A stretch of DNA of 5,922 bases from Hyphomicrobiales bacterium (lineage in GTDB: Bacteria; Pseudomonadota; Alphaproteobacteria; Rhizobiales; Aestuariivirgaceae). The stretch spans positions 1 to 5,922 of the forward strand of contig JAIBJH010000171.1 of assembly GCA_020029455.1 (NCBI GenBank), in the 5' to 3' direction. The translations under genes and the position numbers were made by a program. The notes under the pieces were generated by a model. It saw only the letters and a program-made list of their open reading frames with translations. It was not told where the DNA came from and did no database searches. Every line of letters starts with the position of its first letter. Positions within the stretch are counted from its first letter, which is position 1. Positions 1 through 4,917 of the stretch are shown piece after piece.

Positions 1-287
1 AGTCCCGCAAAATAAGCCTGGCCTTCGCCGCCGATATTGAAAAGTCCGGCATGGAATGCCACCGCCACGCAGAGGCCTGTGAAGATGAAATTGGTGGCGT
101 AATAGAGAAGATAGCTCCAGCCCTTGATGGAGCCCACGGCACCATTGAGCATGATGCCGAGCGCCTCGAAGGGATTTTCGCCGATGGCAATGAAGACAAC
201 AGACGTGGCAAGCAGCGCCGCCAGCAGATTCAATAGGGGTATGAGGCCAAGATCCACCCAGGCCGGAATGTCACCCCTGCCAGCCAT
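1..287 (-). CDS. BMP-family ABC transporter permease, N-terminal part (runs off the window)
   Basis: This is the amino-terminal 95 residues of an inner-membrane permease of the nucleoside/BMP-type ABC importer family; the rest lies beyond position 1. The visible protein starts MAGRGDIPAWVDLGLIPLLN. Residues about 11-36 form a first hydrophobic helix ending in AIGENPFEAL. About residues 60-80 form a second, and the stretch FHAGLFNIGGEGQAYFAGL is a family hallmark near the substrate path. I chose the ATG at 287 because AGAGGGG lies about 9 nt upstream. An in-frame ATG at 317 would add 10 residues (MERRQEGRSV), but it has a poor ribosome site and sits inside a hairpin arm. The gene is third in the operon after the binding protein and ATPase. 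A second permease gene normally follows in this family and would lie outside the window. Family is fairly sure; substrate is inferred only. Confidence 0.88.
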   Translation of the reverse strand, partial: MAGRGDIPAWVDLGLIPLLNLLAALLATSVVFIAIGENPFEALGIMLNGAVGSIKGWSYLLYYATNFIFTGLCVAVAFHAGLFNIGGEGQAYFAG

Positions 288-310
288 TACGCTACGCCCC
301 TCTTGTCGTC

Positions 311-351
311 GTTCCATCCAAGCGGCGCGCGAGCTCCGCGCGAGATGGAAC
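311..351 (-). other. Stem-loop between ATPase and permease genes
   Basis: GTTCCATC at 311-318 and GATGGAAC at 344-351 form a perfect 8-bp inverted repeat. Inside it, GCGCG and CGCGC arms can extend the stem around a GAGCT loop. It lies in the 178-nt gap between the ATPase stop and the permease start. In the mRNA the alternative permease start at 317 is buried in its 3' arm, while the preferred start at 287 is free. No U-run follows, so it does not look like a classical terminator. A role in mRNA stability or in setting permease expression is inference. Confidence 0.5.
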
Positions 352-390
352 CCCGCTTTGACTGCACCAATTGGAGCCGATGTAGGCTGG

Positions 391-445
391 GTTCCAAATC
401 GTGCCGCATATGTTTGCTACCGCAAACACTGGGCGCGTTTGGAAT
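391..445 (-). other. Nested inverted repeats downstream of the ATPase gene
   Basis: TTCCAAA at 392-398 pairs with TTTGGAA at 438-444. Inside this is a perfect 7-bp hairpin, TGTTTGC at 411-417 and GCAAACA at 422-428, with a 4-nt loop. The structure starts about 20 nt past the ATPase stop codon on the transcribed (minus) strand. Together with the stem-loop at 311-351 it fills the gap before the permease gene; I see no coding sequence in that gap. It may protect upstream mRNA ends or slow transcription. Confidence 0.45.
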
Positions 446-465
446 GATGGGTTGAGGGAGCAGCA

Positions 466-1983
466 TCAGGCGGCATCCTTTGTGACGCCGGCCATCAGCA
501 GGCCGCATTCTCGCTCGTCGGCATTGGCCGCCAGTTCACCCATAACCTTCCCTGCAAACATCACAATGATGCGGTCGGAAAGCGATCGGATTTCATCAAG
601 TTCGACGGACACCAACAGAATGGCGCGCCCTTCATCGCGCAATGCGATGATGCGGCGGTGGATGAATTCGATGGCGCCGATGTCAACGCCGCGCGTCGGC
701 TGGCCCACAATGAGGAGATCCGGATTGCTCTTGATTTCGCGGGCAATGATGAGCTTCTGCTGATTGCCGCCAGAAAACTTTGCGCTTGTAAGCAATGGAT
801 CGGGCGGGCGCACATCAAACTCTTCCATCTCCGCCTTGGTCCGCGCGATCACCTTGCCGCGGTCCAGCCTGAAGCCGTGGCCGAGGTTCTCCATGCGATG
901 CCAACCCAAGATCATGCTTTCCGAAGCGTCAAACGTCTTGATGAGGCCGCGGTGCTGGCGGTCTTCCGGCACATGGGCGAGGCCTTCGGCGCGCACATGG
1001 GCGGGATCGCCCAGAATGCCGATGTTCTTGCCCTCGAAGAAGATTTCACCGGAGAGTGGCTGGGTGATGCCGGCAATGCAGTCCAGAAGTTCCGATTGCC
1101 CATTACCGGAAACACCGGCAATGCCGACGATTTCTCCCTTCCGCACTTGGAAGGAGACATTGTTGACGCGGGGCACACCCTTCTTGTCCTTCCAGGTGAC
1201 GTTGCGGACATCGAGCACGACTTCGCCCGGGGTTGCGGGCTTCTTGTCGACGCGCAGGAGCACGCGGCGACCCACCATGGCTTCCGCCAGTTCGCCGACA
1301 TTGGTGTTCTTCGTCTCATAGTTCGCCACCACTTCGCCCCGGCGCATGACGGTAACGCGGTCGGTGATGGCCATGATCTCACGCAGCTTGTGGGTGATGA
1401 GGATCACGGTCTTCCCCTCATCGCGCAATTGCCCGAGAATGCGGAAGAGATGATCGGCCTCGTCCGGTGTCAAAACGCCTGTCGGCTCATCAAGAATGAG
1501 GACGTCGGCACCCTTGAAGAGGGCTTTGAGGATTTCGACGCGCTGCTGCAGGCCCACCGGAAGTTCGCCCACCACGGCGTCGGGATCGACTTCCAATTCA
1601 TAGTCCCTGGCAAGGCGTGTGAGTTCGGTCCGTGCCTTGTCGAGGGCGGGTCCGATCAACTTGCCGCCCTCCGCCCCCAGCACGACATTTTCAAGAACCG
1701 TGAAGGGATCAACCAGCATGAAATGCTGGTGAACCATGCCGATGCCAAGCGCGATTGCGTCTGTCGATGACTTAACCTTGACCGGCTTGCCCTTGATCCT
1801 GATCTCACCCTTGTCGGCGGAATAGAAACCAAAGAGGATCGACATCAGTGTCGATTTTCCCGCGCCATTCTCGCCGATGATGCCGTGGATCGAACCTGGC
1901 GCTACGGCAAGGTTCACGTCCTTGTTGGCGTGCACTGCCCCAAAGCGCTTGTCGATACCGATCAGTTCGATTGCTGGAATCAT
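466..1983 (-). CDS. BMP-type (nucleoside) ABC transporter ATPase, two nucleotide-binding domains
   Basis: This is the cytoplasmic energising subunit of the importer, 505 residues with two tandem ABC domains, the layout of sugar/nucleoside importers such as RbsA, MglA and YufO/NupA. Domain 1 has Walker A GENGAGKS (37-44), Q-loop Gln86, a degenerate signature LPVGLQQR (141-148), Walker B VLILDEP (161-167) and switch His198. Domain 2 has the altered P-loop GVSGNGQS (290-297) without the usual Lys, a canonical signature FSGGNQQ (403-409), and LLIVGQPTRGVD (423-434), where Gln replaces the catalytic Glu. These asymmetries are typical of the family and imply one competent hydrolytic site. Start ATG at 1983 is preceded by GGGGGAG with an 8-nt gap, and that site lies in a hairpin arm (1992-2013). 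The gene lies between the binding-protein and permease genes on the same strand. Nucleosides are the likely substrate by family; other ligands are possible. Confidence 0.93.
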   Translation of the reverse strand: MIPAIELIGIDKRFGAVHANKDVNLAVAPGSIHGIIGENGAGKSTLMSILFGFYSADKGEIRIKGKPVKVKSSTDAIALGIGMVHQHFMLVDPFTVLENVVLGAEGGKLIGPALDKARTELTRLARDYELEVDPDAVVGELPVGLQQRVEILKALFKGADVLILDEPTGVLTPDEADHLFRILGQLRDEGKTVILITHKLREIMAITDRVTVMRRGEVVANYETKNTNVGELAEAMVGRRVLLRVDKKPATPGEVVLDVRNVTWKDKKGVPRVNNVSFQVRKGEIVGIAGVSGNGQSELLDCIAGITQPLSGEIFFEGKNIGILGDPAHVRAEGLAHVPEDRQHRGLIKTFDASESMILGWHRMENLGHGFRLDRGKVIARTKAEMEEFDVRPPDPLLTSAKFSGGNQQKLIIAREIKSNPDLLIVGQPTRGVDIGAIEFIHRRIIALRDEGRAILLVSVELDEIRSLSDRIIVMFAGKVMGELAANADERECGLLMAGVTKDAA

Positions 1984-1991
1984 GCGATTGT

Positions 1992-2013
1992 CTCCCCCAA
2001 CTTGTTGGGGGAG
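1992..2013 (-). promoter_or_regulatory. Hairpin containing the ATPase ribosome binding site
   Basis: CTCCCCCAA (1992-2000), a 4-nt loop and TTGGGGGAG (2005-2013) form a perfect 9-bp hairpin. In the minus-strand mRNA its 3' arm is UUGGGGGAG, whose last part is the Shine-Dalgarno of the ATPase gene, 8 nt before the ATG at 1983. The binding-protein gene has the same leader string, GGGAGACAATC, next to its own ATG but without a hairpin. Folding would hide the ATPase site and lower its translation relative to the binding protein. The pairing is seen; the effect is inferred. Confidence 0.5.
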
Positions 2014-2127
2014 TACGCCCCAGACTTGATCTGGGGCAGGAGGGGGTGCTTCGACATGCCTGACTTCATGCGTGATCGATACACCCCTTCGGCTCTTCGG
2101 GCCACTTCCCCAGCGAAGCTGGGGAAG
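1992..2127. repeat. Composite palindromic repeat, copy 1, within the ABC operon
   Basis: Three perfect hairpins follow each other: CTCCCCCAA/TTGGGGGAG (1992-2013), GCCCCAGA/TCTGGGGC with a 5-nt loop (2017-2037), and CTTCCCCAGC/GCTGGGGAAG with a 3-nt loop (2105-2127). GGAGGGGGT follows the second hairpin (about 2040-2048), and ACACCCC lies about 30 nt further on. The same order of blocks recurs at the right end of the window (5825-5918), with different stem sequences in the variable hairpins. It fills nearly the whole gap between the binding-protein stop and the ATPase start. This looks like a genome-wide intergenic repeat family of alphaproteobacteria; copy number cannot be judged from here. 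Confidence 0.65.
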
Positions 2128-2140
2128 GGCTATTCACCAA

Positions 2141-3136
2141 TTACTCAACCGGGCACTTGTTGTCGGCCATATAGTCATGGACCTGAATCTTGCCGGCAAT
2201 GATATCGGCCTTGGCGGCTTCGACCTTGGCTTGCATGTCAGCCGAGACGAGGGCCTTGTTGTGCTCATCGAGGGCATAGCCCACGCCATCCTGTGCGAGG
2301 CCAAGGGCTTGGATGCCCGGCTTGAAGCCGTCCACACCATTCTTCATGACGTCATAGACAGCGACATCCACGCGCTTCATCATGGATGACAGGACCTGGC
2401 CGGGATAGAGATAGTTCTGGTTGGCGTCGACGCCGATTGACAGGATTTTCGCTTCGGCGGCGGCCTTGAGCACACCGAGACCCGTGGCACCGGCCGCGGC
2501 ATAGACAACGTCAGAGCCCTGGCTGATCTGGCCCTTGGTGATTTCGCCACCCTTCACCGGATCGTTCCAGGCTGCGCCTGTATCGCCCGTCATGTTCTGG
2601 ATGACCTTGGCGTCTGGCTTGGCAGCCTTCACGCCCTGCACATAGCCGCAGGCGAATTTGCGGATGAGTGGAATGTCCATGCCGCCGACGAAGGACACAG
2701 TGCCAGACTTGGACGACATGCCGGCCAGCATGCCGACGAGATAGGAGCCCTCATGTTCGTTGAAGACAATCGATTCGACGTTTGGCAGGTCAACCACCAT
2801 GTCGATGATGGCGAACTTCAACTCTGGATATTCCTTGGCCACCTTTTCCACGGCTGCAGCCTGGGCAAATCCGGCCGCGATGATGGGCGAGAAACCCTGA
2901 TCGGCGAAGTTGCGAATGGCCTGTTCGCGCTGAGCCTCGTTGGCGATCTCGAATTCGCCATAGGCGACGCTGGTTTCGCCCTTGAACTTCTCAGCCCCGT
3001 TGAACATGGACTCGTTGAAGGACTTGTCGAACTTGCCGCCGATATCGAAGACGATGGCGGGCTTGTTGTCCGCCGCCAATGCTGAAGCCGCCAGCAGGCC
3101 CGAAAGCGCCACTGCGCCGAGTAATTTCCTGATCAT
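2141..3136 (-). CDS. BMP family ABC transporter substrate-binding protein (probable nucleoside binder)
   Basis: This is a periplasmic solute receptor that delivers its ligand to the ABC importer encoded downstream, 331 residues and full length for the family. Residues 1-21 are a signal peptide (basic MIRK, a hydrophobic core, then ALA before AD). No lipobox cysteine is present, so the mature protein should be soluble, unlike the lipoprotein BmpA/PnrA of spirochaetes. Family motifs in order are DIGGKFDKSFNE (31-42), FNEHEGSYLVG (125-135), GGMDIPLIRKFACGY (151-165), YAAAGATGLGVL (212-223), SIGVDANQ (233-240) and SSMMKRVDVAVYDVM (250-264). DKSFN and the GVDANQ segment line the ligand pocket in known members. 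AGGGAG lies about 6 nt before the ATG at 3136. It is first in the operon and divergent from the small heat-shock gene, with 176 nt between starts. I could not find a convincing promoter. Purine nucleosides are the likely ligand by family only. Confidence 0.93.
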   Translation of the reverse strand: MIRKLLGAVALSGLLAASALAADNKPAIVFDIGGKFDKSFNESMFNGAEKFKGETSVAYGEFEIANEAQREQAIRNFADQGFSPIIAAGFAQAAAVEKVAKEYPELKFAIIDMVVDLPNVESIVFNEHEGSYLVGMLAGMSSKSGTVSFVGGMDIPLIRKFACGYVQGVKAAKPDAKVIQNMTGDTGAAWNDPVKGGEITKGQISQGSDVVYAAAGATGLGVLKAAAEAKILSIGVDANQNYLYPGQVLSSMMKRVDVAVYDVMKNGVDGFKPGIQALGLAQDGVGYALDEHNKALVSADMQAKVEAAKADIIAGKIQVHDYMADNKCPVE

Positions 3137-3214
3137 GATTGTCTCCCTGTAAATTTGACCGGCTGATCAAGCCTTGGCCTACATCACGACAAAATCAGGC
3201 TTTTTGCAAGCGGG

Positions 3215-3243
3215 CTTGAAGACCTGGAGCGGCGCCCACATAT
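3215..3243 (+). promoter_or_regulatory. RpoH (sigma-32) heat-shock promoter of the hsp20 gene
   Basis: CTTGAA at 3215-3220 is followed after 15 nt by CCACATAT at 3236-3243. The known sigma-32 consensus is CTTGAA, 13-15 nt, CCCCATNT, so the -35 matches fully and the -10 matches at all but one fixed position. Transcription would start near 3250, leaving a leader of roughly 60 nt before the small heat-shock gene at 3313. The gene it precedes is a classical heat-shock target, which supports the call. Confidence 0.72.
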
Positions 3244-3265
3244 CTTGGCAAACGCGGGTAGCGGG

Positions 3266-3304
3266 CCTTTTAGGACGCTTCCTCGCGGAAGCCGCTTTGA
3301 AAGG
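3266..3304 (+). promoter_or_regulatory. Candidate RNA thermometer in the hsp20 leader
   Basis: CCTTTTA (3266-3272) can pair with TGAAAGG (3298-3304) through 7 base pairs, including one G-U. This buries the Shine-Dalgarno region AAAGGG (3300-3305), which lies 7 nt before the ATG at 3313. Inside is a stable hairpin, GCTTCC (3277-3282) and GGAAGC (3287-3292), with a TCGC loop. A weak, U-rich outer stem over the ribosome site plus a firm inner hairpin is the general design of FourU and ROSE thermometers, which are common in front of small heat-shock genes. It does not match the ROSE consensus closely. The fold is drawn by eye. Confidence 0.45.
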
Positions 3305-3312
3305 GCAAATGA

Positions 3313-3732
3313 ATGTCGCGTGTTTCGGTGTTTTCATCACCGCTGTTCTTGGGATTCGAGCATTTCGAACGCCTGCTCGACCAGGCTTCCAAGGCGACAG
3401 ACAATTTTCCGCCCTACAACATCGAAAGGTTTCCGGCTTCCGCAACGGCAGGCGAGGGCTGGCGCATTGCCTTGGCCGTCGCCGGTTTTGCCAAGGATGA
3501 TTTGGAGGTCATGGTTGAGGACCGCCAGCTTGCGATCCGCGGCGCCCATAGGGAGGAAGGTAAACGCGACTATATGCATCGCGGCATTGCCGGGCGTTCC
3601 TTTGCCAAATCCTTTGTGTTGGCAGACGGCATGGAAGTGGAAAGCGCCCAGCTCGAAAACGGGCTCCTTACCCTCACACTCGTCCGGCGCGCGGCGGAAA
3701 AGAAGATTCTGCGCATCGAGGTTAGAGATTGA
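3313..3732 (+). CDS. Hsp20/alpha-crystallin small heat-shock protein
   Basis: This is a cytoplasmic ATP-independent chaperone that holds unfolding proteins until Hsp70/ClpB-type machines refold them. It has 139 residues, a normal length. The N-terminal arm SPLFLGFEHFERLLDQ (9-24) is typical of the alphaproteobacterial IbpA-like class. The alpha-crystallin domain spans about 33-128: it opens with FPPYNIER (32-39), contains AVAGFAKDDLEV (55-66), and ends in the hallmark ENGLLTLTLVR (115-125). The C-terminal IEV (135-137) is an IxI/V motif used for oligomer contacts. Start ATG 3313 has AAAGGG 7 nt upstream. An RpoH-like promoter and a possible thermometer precede it. The stop codon lies 2 nt before the ATG of the DUF1150-like gene, so the two are probably co-transcribed and translationally coupled. 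Confidence 0.93.
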   Translation: MSRVSVFSSPLFLGFEHFERLLDQASKATDNFPPYNIERFPASATAGEGWRIALAVAGFAKDDLEVMVEDRQLAIRGAHREEGKRDYMHRGIAGRSFAKSFVLADGMEVESAQLENGLLTLTLVRRAAEKKILRIEVRD

Positions 3733-3734
3733 AA

Positions 3735-3980
3735 ATGGAACGAATCACATTGTCACCCCAGGACTTGGCGCAGCTCGGCGGCGGTGTACTTGGCTACGTA
3801 CGCGAGATCGAAGCCGATGAGGCCCGCGCGCTGCTGGGCGAGAAGACCCTTGTTCCGGCCAAGGCGAAACTCTTCTGCCTTTACAATGCCGATGGAACGC
3901 CTGTTTCGATCTCAGGCTCGCGGGAAGCCGCCATCGGATCGGCGCTGGAGCATGATCTGACGCCCGCTAGCGTGCACTGA
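3735..3980 (+). CDS. DUF1150-like small protein, downstream partner of hsp20
   Basis: This is a small soluble protein of 81 residues with no signal peptide, membrane helix or catalytic motif visible. The layout fits the alphaproteobacterial DUF1150 family: an N-terminal LAQLGGGVLGYVREIEADEA segment, a central ALLGEKTLVPAKAKLFCLYNADGTPVSIS strand region written here by parts (LFCLYNADGTPVSIS is most typical), and the ending ALEHDLTPASVH. Function is unknown; members are commonly found beside small heat-shock genes, which suggests a stress-linked role. Two starts compete: ATG at 3735, chosen here, with AGAG 7 nt upstream, and TTG at 3729, which overlaps the hsp20 stop and sits 7 nt after GAGG. 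Either way translation is likely coupled to hsp20. A hairpin terminator follows the stop within 5 nt. Confidence 0.85.
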   Translation: MERITLSPQDLAQLGGGVLGYVREIEADEARALLGEKTLVPAKAKLFCLYNADGTPVSISGSREAAIGSALEHDLTPASVH

Positions 3981-3984
3981 TTGA

Positions 3985-4013
3985 GCCACCCGCCCTTGAG
4001 GGCGGGGTGTGGC
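3985..4013 (+). terminator. Hairpin terminator after hsp20/DUF1150
   Basis: CCCGCCC (3989-3995) and GGGCGGG (4000-4006) pair around a TTGA loop. Alternatively GCCAC (3985-3989) pairs with GTGGC (4009-4013), extending the stem with a small bulge. The sequence that follows, CATATTATT, is A/T-rich though not a clean T-run. It begins 5 nt after the DUF1150-like stop codon, so a Rho-independent terminator for this heat-shock unit is likely. The stem resembles the GC-rich palindromes elsewhere in the window and may itself be a repeat that serves as a terminator. Confidence 0.6.
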
Positions 4014-4069
4014 CATATTATTGGAATCAGGGGATTTCTAAATAAAAGCCTATATCTTGAAAATAGTCC

Positions 4070-4098
4070 TTGACACCGCGCGGTGAAAATGCTACTTC
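4070..4098 (+). promoter_or_regulatory. Probable sigma-70-type promoter with no gene behind it
   Basis: A perfect -35 hexamer TTGACA (4070-4075) is followed after 17 nt by TACTTC (4093-4098), within GCTACTTC, a form often seen as the -10 in GC-rich alphaproteobacteria. The 50 nt upstream are A/T-rich (for example TAAATAAAAG and TATATCTTGAAAATAG), as around UP elements of strong promoters. The start would be near 4105. The -10 is a weak match to TATAAT, hence the moderate confidence. Confidence 0.45.
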
Positions 4099-4104
4099 TC
4101 GCTA

Positions 4105-4284
4105 CATTCCAGAAGTGGGCAAGCACTCCCACACCCCTCACCCAGCAATAGTCTTGAGACGATCACGAAGACGACGTGGGAGAGAAATCCCGGGGAGTGA
4201 ACGTCTGGCCGCCGGGCGCACTCACGCAAAGCGCCCGGCAAGAACGACCTCATAAAACCAACACAGCAAAACAAGGAGAAAATC
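4105..4284 (+). other. Structured leader-like or small RNA region without a reading frame
   Basis: This stretch, downstream of the TTGACA promoter, holds no convincing gene but is rich in pairing. CACTCCCAC (4124-4132) can pair with GTGGG (4115-4119), with GTGGGAG (4176-4182) or with GGGAGTG (4193-4199). These exclude each other, as in attenuators and riboswitches. A perfect 9-bp hairpin follows: GCCGGGCGC (4211-4219) and GCGCCCGGC (4231-4239) with an 11-nt loop. An unstructured A-rich tail then ends in a perfect Shine-Dalgarno AAGGAG (4273-4278). No ATG, GTG or TTG lies at the right spacing; the first ATG is at 4307, 28 nt away, and its 23-codon frame runs antisense into the tRNA. It could be a small RNA, an orphaned 5' leader, or the remains of a lost gene. 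I do not recognise a known RNA family. Confidence 0.4.
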
Positions 4285-4287
4285 ACT

Positions 4288-4314
4288 GACATCGGAAAAC
4301 TCAATCATGATGTC
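4288..4314 (-). terminator. Possible weak terminator of the tRNA-Val gene
   Basis: GACATC (4288-4293) and GATGTC (4309-4314) can form a 6-bp stem with a 15-nt loop. On the minus strand it is followed shortly by ATTTTCTCCTTGTTTT. It sits about 20 nt past the tRNA 3' end, where a terminator would be expected. The long loop and interrupted T-run make this a weak case. Confidence 0.25.
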
Positions 4315-4334
4315 GCAAAACACGTCCGGGAAAA

Positions 4335-4410
<76 letters not shown>

Positions 4411-4471
4411 TGCTCTGAGGATTGGTGCCGCCCGCATAGCGCTGTACCAACCTAAAAACAACCCTTCCCAC

Positions 4472-4580
4472 TTTCGTTATCCCGGCGAACGCCGGGACCC
4501 ACTCAGCCCCCTCCTCAGATATCACGTTGAGTCGTCGCAATGGATCCCGTGTCGCGCTTCGCTTGCACGGGATGACGAAA
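4472..4580. repeat. Intergenic repeat with 12-bp terminal inverted repeats
   Basis: TTTCGTTATCCC at the left end and GGGATGACGAAA (4569-4580) at the right are inverted copies matching at 11 of 12 positions. The left end also opens the perfect 8-bp hairpin TCCCGGCG/CGCCGGGA (4480-4497, 2-nt loop). The right end closes ATCCCGTG/CACGGGAT (4544-4573). CAATGGA (4538-4544) and TCCATTG (4581-4587) add a flanking pair. Read on the minus strand, the element encodes the spurious peptides FVIPCKRSATRDP and WVPAFAGIT, which are recurrent false-gene products of repeats in alphaproteobacterial genomes. It therefore looks like a dispersed palindromic element rather than a gene. Confidence 0.65.
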
Positions 4581-4587
4581 TCCATTG

Positions 4588-4917
4588 GAACCACAGGTCG
4601 TTCACTGGTCTGGGGTCACACGGGACAAATCTCAGCCGCGTATTGCTGGAGCGATAGATTCGCGGCGTGAGAAAATCTTCTCAGTGACACAATCGAGCCT
4701 GAATCAAATCTCACATGTGTCGTTTCCGCGCCATAATCTTGGGGAAAGGTTCTTAAACGGTACCGCAGCAATCCGCTGATCCGCCGCGGTTTCATACGCA
4801 ATTCAGAACTTGCGATGCGTGTTGGCTTGCAACAGTGCAGTTTTGTGCTGACGCTTAAACTTGCCACTCCCGCACTGAATGAGTGGACGGGGCAAAAAAA
4901 GAGATGGGAATAAATCA
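4588..4917. other. Upstream region of the outer-membrane-like gene, no clear gene
   Basis: About 330 nt carry no frame with coding character on either strand. Visible small features are the 8-bp palindrome CACATGTG (4712-4719), the near-repeat ATCCGCTGATCCGCC (about 4770-4784) and the short frame at 4815-4913. I looked for TTGACA/TATAAT, GGAAC..CGTT (EcfG) and CTTGAA-type promoters and found no convincing match. The promoter of the gene at 4918 must lie here but cannot be placed. Confidence 0.4.
4815..4913 (+). CDS. Possible upstream short ORF (32 residues), doubtful
   Basis: An ATG at 4815 opens a 32-residue frame starting MRVGLQQCSF and ending KKRWE. It stops at TAA 4911-4913, only 4 nt before the ATG of the exported protein at 4918. 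The stop lies inside the spacer after that gene's Shine-Dalgarno, so ribosomes finishing it would be placed to reinitiate. There is no good ribosome site in front of its own ATG, and nothing in the peptide is recognisable. It may be chance. Confidence 0.15.
   Translation: MRVGLQQCSFVLTLKLATPALNEWTGQKKRWE

Noticed and set aside
287..508. Minus-strand frame of 73 codons spanning the ATPase end and ending at the permease start
   Set aside because: It overlaps the ATPase end in another frame, contains the intercistronic stem-loops and looks compositionally random (MRPADGRRHKGC...).
1086..1116. Damaged second nucleotide-binding domain of the ATPase (no Lys in the P-loop, Gln for the catalytic Glu)
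   Set aside because: GxSGNGQS and the IVGQPTRGxD form are normal for this class of double-domain importer ATPases, so it is a family trait and not inactivation.
658..1770. Long plus-strand open frame (370 codons) opposite the ATPase gene
   Set aside because: It is fully antisense to a gene with all ABC motifs, in a GC-rich region where shadow frames are expected. Its protein shows no recognisable family or domain.
3170..3183. Imperfect palindrome GGCTGATCAAGCC upstream of the binding-protein gene as an operator
   Set aside because: Only 4 bp plus TGATCA are symmetrical and no promoter could be placed nearby; it is too weak to call.
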